Source: Psychroflexus halocasei (lineage in GTDB: Bacteria > Bacteroidota > Bacteroidia > Flavobacteriales > Flavobacteriaceae). Taken from it: a stretch of 64,000 bases of DNA. Location: the NCBI RefSeq assembly GCF_900107595.1, contig NZ_FNQF01000003.1:186001-250000 (forward strand), written 5' to 3'. Both the position numbers and the translations under genes were made by a program. Positions 60,370-64,000 of this stretch are shown here, piece after piece. The notes under the pieces are model-generated. The model had not been told where the DNA came from. It saw nothing but the letters and a program-made list of their open reading frames with translations, and did not search any database. Every line of letters begins with the position of its first letter. The stretch's first letter is position 1.

Positions 60370-61431
60370 TTAATTGTAGGAATCCTCTTCAACTTCCAAA
60401 TAATTACGCTTCACAAAGTCTAAAGCCGTTTTTAAAATATGACCCATTGTTTTGGCGCGTTTAAATTTGATATCTTTTGTGTAATCAACGAGTTCACCTC
60501 TTAATTGCAATACGTTTTCACGAGAAGAAATTTTGTCTTTAATCATACATCTAATCAACATCCTAAATCTTTTCTGTGAAGTGATTAATCGTTTTGCAAC
60601 CTGTGATCTTTCTTCTAAAACATATTGTTGTATTGAGGCTTCTTCAAGATGCCTTTCAACGAGTTTGACCATCTTATAATTTTCTTTGAAAAACTGAGGC
60701 TTGTAAACCTTCAGATTACCCTCATAACTTTGTTGATCAAAATCAATCGCTCGAATTTTATAATCAACATGATCAAAGTCGTGTGTCGGAATCACCACAT
60801 AATTATAAGATCGCATATCACCGAGCAATCTTAGCGTACATCGTTCATTAAATTTCACAAACTGTTTTGCTATTTCTGCTTTGGCGTGATAATCACATTC
60901 TGGCAGTTCATCTTTTATAAAAACGTCACCAGGAATTCCTGCAATATGTTCTTCGATTAAGGAATCTTTATAAACCAAAAAATTGATTCTGTGCGGCGAT
61001 AAAATATGTTCAAACTCAAGACCATAAATGCGTGAAGCATCTGCTTTTTTAATATAGAAATAAGTAAAGTTATCATTTAAAACATTTCTGACCTTAATGC
61101 GAAATGGTTTTGAATTTCCAAAAGTGCAATAATCAATCGCATCAACATTAAGATAATCCAATTGCGCGCTTTTACCATCAGAATGTAAGATTAAATAAAC
61201 TTTCTTCAAGCTTCTGTCAATTTCCTCACGCTCGTAATCTGGGTAATAGCAACGCACCCAAAGTGTATCATCATCATTTTTATCATAGACAACAATAGAA
61301 CCTGAAAAACGAAGTAAATCTTCGTAAGAAACAGGTATTTTTGTTTTTCGACTAAAGTCCGAAAGATATTTATTTAAGGTATCATTGATAGGAAAGCTAG
61401 GCTTTTTCTTTGACATCAATTTTTTTTCCAT
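60370..61431 (-). CDS. Conserved protein with kinase-like catalytic motifs, unknown function
   Basis: 353-residue cytosolic protein with no signal peptide. I do not recognise a named family. Its middle shows the order of residues expected of a protein- or small-molecule-kinase fold: a Lys strand YFYIKKADASR (about 124-134), a helix with Glu in YGLEFEHIL (about 136-144), a hinge-like LIEEHIAGIPGD (about 158-169), a catalytic loop LLGDMRSYNYVV (Asp205, Asn210) and a metal motif RAIDFDQQS (Asp230/Asp232). The last 100 residues are helical and basic. The assignment is inference and needs structural comparison. It starts at ATG 61431 (alternative ATG 61416) and precedes the M1 peptidase gene by 49 bp. 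Confidence 0.7.
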   Translation of the reverse strand: MEKKLMSKKKPSFPINDTLNKYLSDFSRKTKIPVSYEDLLRFSGSIVVYDKNDDDTLWVRCYYPDYEREEIDRSLKKVYLILHSDGKSAQLDYLNVDAIDYCTFGNSKPFRIKVRNVLNDNFTYFYIKKADASRIYGLEFEHILSPHRINFLVYKDSLIEEHIAGIPGDVFIKDELPECDYHAKAEIAKQFVKFNERCTLRLLGDMRSYNYVVIPTHDFDHVDYKIRAIDFDQQSYEGNLKVYKPQFFKENYKMVKLVERHLEEASIQQYVLEERSQVAKRLITSQKRFRMLIRCMIKDKISSRENVLQLRGELVDYTKDIKFKRAKTMGHILKTALDFVKRNYLEVEEDSYN

Positions 61432-61517
61432 TGCTGCTTTTTATGAATTTGAATAATCATCTGCGATAAATGTAACAATATATGAATTAATCCGTCACAT
61501 AAAAAAAACATCTTATT

Positions 61518-62414
61518 TTGAATAAAATTTTAGAATTAAACCATCTCACCAAGAAATTCGGGAATTTAACAGCAGTTAATGATTTGAGCTTCACAATTGA
61601 GAAGGGAAATGTTTATGGTATTCTTGGTCCAAATGGCAGTGGAAAATCTACAACTTTGGGTATTGTACTTAATGTTGTCAATAAAACGTCAGGTGAATTT
61701 AAGTGGTTTGGAAACAGAGAAAACACGCACGAAGCTCTAAAAAAAGTCGGTGCGATAATCGAAAGTCCTAATTTCTATCCAAACATGTCGGCCGAAGACA
61801 ACCTGAAACTGGTCTGTAAAATAAAAGATGTTCCTTATTCTAAAATTGAAGAAAAACTTAAAATAGTTGATCTAGCCGATCGTCAAAAAAGTAAATTTAA
61901 AAGTTTTTCATTAGGAATGAAACAAAGATTAGCTATTGCCTCTGCTCTTTTGAATGATCCTGAAATTTTAATTTTAGACGAACCAACCAATGGTTTAGAT
62001 CCGCAGGGCATTCATCAAATCAGGCAAATAATCAAAAATATCGCTGCCGAAGGGATGACGATTTTATTAGCCTCACATCTTTTAGATGAAGTTGAAAAAG
62101 TCTGTTCGCATGTCGTCATTATACGTCATGGTAAAATGCTTTATGCAGGCAGTGTTGACCAAATGAATGCAACACATGGTTTCTTTGAAGTGGCAGCCAA
62201 TGACAGCAAAAAGCTAGAAGAATTCCTGAATGTACAAACATATATTGAGCATTTTAAAATTGATGATAACGGCACTTATAAAGCTTTTTTAAATAAAGAT
62301 TTTATGGCTGATGAATTCAATAAAATTGCTGCAGAAAGTGATATCTATTTTAGTCACCTCATCAAAAGAAAAGAAACTTTGGAAGAGCAATTTCTTGAAC
62401 TTACAAAACCCTAA
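61518..62414 (+). CDS. ABC transporter ATP-binding protein
   Basis: 298-residue ATPase subunit, starting at TTG 61518. Walker A GILGPNGSGKSTTLG (about 35-49), the ABC signature variant KSFSLGMKQRLAIASALL and Walker B EILILDEPTNGLDPQGIHQ are present, with the switch His in LLASHLLDEVEK. The C-terminal 80 residues form the extra domain seen in BcrA/NatA-type exporters. It forms a transporter with the permease gene 2 bp downstream. The cargo is not visible; lantibiotic resistance, sodium or lipid export are known roles for relatives. Confidence 0.94.
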   Translation: MNKILELNHLTKKFGNLTAVNDLSFTIEKGNVYGILGPNGSGKSTTLGIVLNVVNKTSGEFKWFGNRENTHEALKKVGAIIESPNFYPNMSAEDNLKLVCKIKDVPYSKIEEKLKIVDLADRQKSKFKSFSLGMKQRLAIASALLNDPEILILDEPTNGLDPQGIHQIRQIIKNIAAEGMTILLASHLLDEVEKVCSHVVIIRHGKMLYAGSVDQMNATHGFFEVAANDSKKLEEFLNVQTYIEHFKIDDNGTYKAFLNKDFMADEFNKIAAESDIYFSHLIKRKETLEEQFLELTKP

Positions 62415-62416
62415 TC

Positions 62417-63241
62417 ATGAAAAGATTATTCTTAATTGAGTTTCATAAACTCAAAAACAACCGTTCAGCAAAAGTATTGAGCATTCTATATTTCGCGCTC
62501 TTTTTTGCGATTACACTTTTTGCATCAATTCGTTTTAAGTTTGGTTCAATAGACTTTCAGTTAGCAGAGCAAGGCATTTTCAACTTCCCTTATATCTGGC
62601 ATTTCAACACTTACATACTAGCTTTACTCAAAATTTTCTTAGCTGTTGTTATCGTTTCCATGATGTCTAGTGAATACACCAATCGTACTTTAAAACAAAA
62701 TTTGATTGATGGGTTGAGTAAAAAAGAGTTTATTTTATCTAAATTTTTAAACGTTGTCTTTTTTGCTTTTGCTTCAACTGCATTGGTTTTTATTGTGAGT
62801 TTAATTCTTGGTTATTCTTTTTCAGATTTCAATGAATTAAGCATTGTTTTCTCTGACTTGGAGTATCTTTTGGCTTATTTCGTCAAACTTTTAGGCTTCT
62901 TTTCTTTATGTCTGTTTTTGGGTCTTCTCGTTAAAAGATCAGCTTTTGCATTAGGCTTTTTATTTCTAATCTGGGTATTTGAAGGCATTGTGACGCTTAT
63001 TGTCAAATTTAAAGCTGAAGGTTTAGATTTTATTTTAAGATTTCTTCCACTAGAATCAATGTCAAATTTGATCATTGAGCCTTTTACTAAAATGGAAAAT
63101 ATAAAAATGGGTGCTCAGGCTATAAATCCAACTTTTATAAAATCATACGATGTGAGTTTTATAAGCATCTTAATTGTTTTAGCATGGACATTTATTTTTA
63201 TTTACGGCTCATTTGCTATTCTTAAGAAACGTGATCTCTAA
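62417..63241 (+). CDS. ABC-2-type permease
   Basis: 274-residue integral membrane protein with six hydrophobic helices and a large extracytoplasmic loop after the first, as in ABC-2 export permeases. The N-terminal LIEFHKLKNNRSAKVLSIL and the loop SSEYTNRTLKQNLIDGLSKKEF are typical of BcrB/NatB-like subunits. It is translationally close to the ATPase (2 bp), so the two form one exporter. No other subunit is nearby; the following gene, for a secreted protein, has its own promoter box. Confidence 0.9.
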   Translation: MKRLFLIEFHKLKNNRSAKVLSILYFALFFAITLFASIRFKFGSIDFQLAEQGIFNFPYIWHFNTYILALLKIFLAVVIVSMMSSEYTNRTLKQNLIDGLSKKEFILSKFLNVVFFAFASTALVFIVSLILGYSFSDFNELSIVFSDLEYLLAYFVKLLGFFSLCLFLGLLVKRSAFALGFLFLIWVFEGIVTLIVKFKAEGLDFILRFLPLESMSNLIIEPFTKMENIKMGAQAINPTFIKSYDVSFISILIVLAWTFIFIYGSFAILKKRDL

Positions 63242-63250
63242 CAAATATTT

Positions 63251-63258
63251 TATCTTTG
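63251..63258 (+). promoter_or_regulatory. Predicted -7 promoter box, secreted-protein gene
   Basis: TATCTTTG matches TAnnTTTG exactly, 19 bp before the TTG start at 63278. Confidence 0.58.
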
Positions 63259-63277
63259 ACAACAAAGAAAAATACAT

Positions 63278-64000
63278 TTGAAATATTATCAACTTTTATT
63301 ATTTCTATTTATCACATGCGCTTCATATAGCCAAAATGAAGCGCATAATTGGTATTTTGGAAATAGAGCAGGCTTAAGTTTTGAAACAAACCCACCAACA
63401 GCCTTAGATGATGGCGTCTTATCAACCAATGAAGGTTGTTCTTCAATTTCAACTTCAGCAGGACAATTACTTTTTTATACAGATGGCAGAACGGTTTGGA
63501 ACAAACTTCACCAACCTATGTCTAACGCCAACTATGCACCATCGACTAATTACGATGGTTTACACGGCGATCCTTCAAGTACATCAAGTGGATTAATTGT
63601 ACCACACCCAACTGAAAGCCATTTATATTACGTTTTTACTTTAGACGAACCTCATCACGACAACGCTAATGCTTATCCTAATCAAGGACCAGCAGATGAA
63701 AATGGAAATCCAACGGACACTTACTCGGATGTTCCTTTTCATGAAGTACCACAAGACGACGACGGCTTCAACAATGGTTTAAACTATTCCTTGGTTGATA
63801 TGACTTTAGATAACGGTTTAGGCGATGTTGTCGATACTCAAAAGAATGTTCATCTTGTCACTTATGATGTTAATGACCCTGAGGAAATCAAATACAAAGC
63901 TTCAGAAAAAATCACAGCTGTGAGAAGTTCTGATTGTAGCTCTATTTGGTTGATCACACATTTCGTTGATCGCTTTTATGCTTTTAAAATTGATGAAAAT
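63278..64000 (+). CDS. Secreted protein, probably gliding-motility/type IX cargo (partial, C-terminus outside window)
   Basis: The frame is open from TTG 63278 to the window edge (241 residues). A signal peptide (about 1-20, FLFITCASYSQ) is followed by NWYFGNRAGLSFETNPPTAL, DDGVLSTNEGCSSIST, AGQLLFYTDGRTVWNK and SGLIVPHPTESHLYYVFTLD. This opening is typical of very long flavobacterial secreted proteins that carry a beta-propeller-like region and end in a type IX sorting or gliding-motility-associated domain. The end cannot be seen, so the sorting domain is inference. The TTG start is forced, since no ATG precedes the signal peptide. An overlapping plus-strand frame at 63408-63596 is a shadow. 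Confidence 0.78.
   Translation, partial: MKYYQLLLFLFITCASYSQNEAHNWYFGNRAGLSFETNPPTALDDGVLSTNEGCSSISTSAGQLLFYTDGRTVWNKLHQPMSNANYAPSTNYDGLHGDPSSTSSGLIVPHPTESHLYYVFTLDEPHHDNANAYPNQGPADENGNPTDTYSDVPFHEVPQDDDGFNNGLNYSLVDMTLDNGLGDVVDTQKNVHLVTYDVNDPEEIKYKASEKITAVRSSDCSSIWLITHFVDRFYAFKIDEN

Noticed and set aside
63408-63596. Plus-strand frame of 62 codons near the window edge
   Set aside because: It is out of frame with the secreted-protein frame from 63278, which has a signal peptide and family-like segments and stays open to the edge.
1-64000. Mobile element, prophage, CRISPR array or defence island
   Set aside because: I saw no transposase, integrase, phage gene, regularly spaced repeats, restriction or toxin-antitoxin genes; base composition looks even along the window.

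Overview
The window is an ordinary, gene-dense stretch of chromosome from a member of the Bacteroidota, almost certainly a Flavobacteriaceae. The evidence is the low GC content, many lipoproteins and outer-membrane proteins typical of this group, Bacteroidota-type promoter boxes (TAnnTTTG at about -7) in front of many genes, bacterial GH3-family proteins, a TSP3-repeat lipoprotein, a TonB-dependent receptor with an N-terminal carboxypeptidase-like domain, and a folK-deoxynucleoside kinase fusion. I see no rRNA, CRISPR array, insertion sequence, phage gene or integrase. One tRNA gene (Ser, anticodon TGA) is present.

Layout. 1-4.2 kb: a truncated UMF1-type transporter, an M48 lipoprotein protease, a two-gene methionine sulfoxide reductase B operon with a small lipoprotein, and dihydrolipoyl dehydrogenase. 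4.2-15 kb: SPOUT RNA methyltransferase, M23 peptidase, TonB receptor, cysteine desulfurase, TSP3-repeat lipoprotein, an Smr-domain protein, a CD225/CD225/DUF2752 membrane operon and the dipeptidase PepD. 15-24 kb: a formate/nitrite-family channel; a minus-strand operon of an ACC-deaminase-like PLP enzyme, a glucosaminidase-LysM lipoprotein and HemL; a plus-strand operon of a DUF5522 protein, urocanate hydratase and a DUF4136 lipoprotein; a cyclophilin-FKBP double isomerase and the folK-dNK fusion. 24-33 kb: queuosine-precursor transporter, AsmA-like protein, ribosomal protein S21, DUF2797 protein, first GH3 enzyme, ArgS and two small envelope proteins. 33-42.4 kb: membrane proteins, a POTRA/barrel protein, a cytosolic HELGH protease, a second GH3 enzyme, and a TetR-controlled locus encoding a medium-chain oxidoreductase and a DJ-1/PfpI protein, followed by tRNA-Ser. 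42.5-50 kb: M28 peptidase, then a minus-strand operon UvrD helicase / potassium channel / Sua5, a DUF7935-like protein and an M1 aminopeptidase. 50-56.3 kb: a complete RND efflux operon (GbsR-type regulator, adaptor, pump, outer-membrane channel). 56.5-64 kb: a minus-strand run of a kinase-like conserved protein, an M1 peptidase and a CocE-type hydrolase, then an ABC exporter pair and the start of a large secreted protein cut by the window edge.

The genes are mostly housekeeping, envelope and peptide-scavenging functions; several form tight operons with 1-4 bp overlaps. I did not find a convincing new multi-gene system. The items most worth a second look are the ACC-deaminase-like gene whose N-terminus (including the PLP lysine) is open but has no standard in-frame start and sits behind a TTG codon and an A7 run; the 353-residue protein with kinase-like catalytic motifs; the two GH3 paralogs; and a pair of matching 14-bp palindromes placed next to the promoter boxes of the tetR gene and its neighbour. 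Eight of the start codons chosen here are TTG, and the TAnnTTTG boxes let several start sites be corrected.
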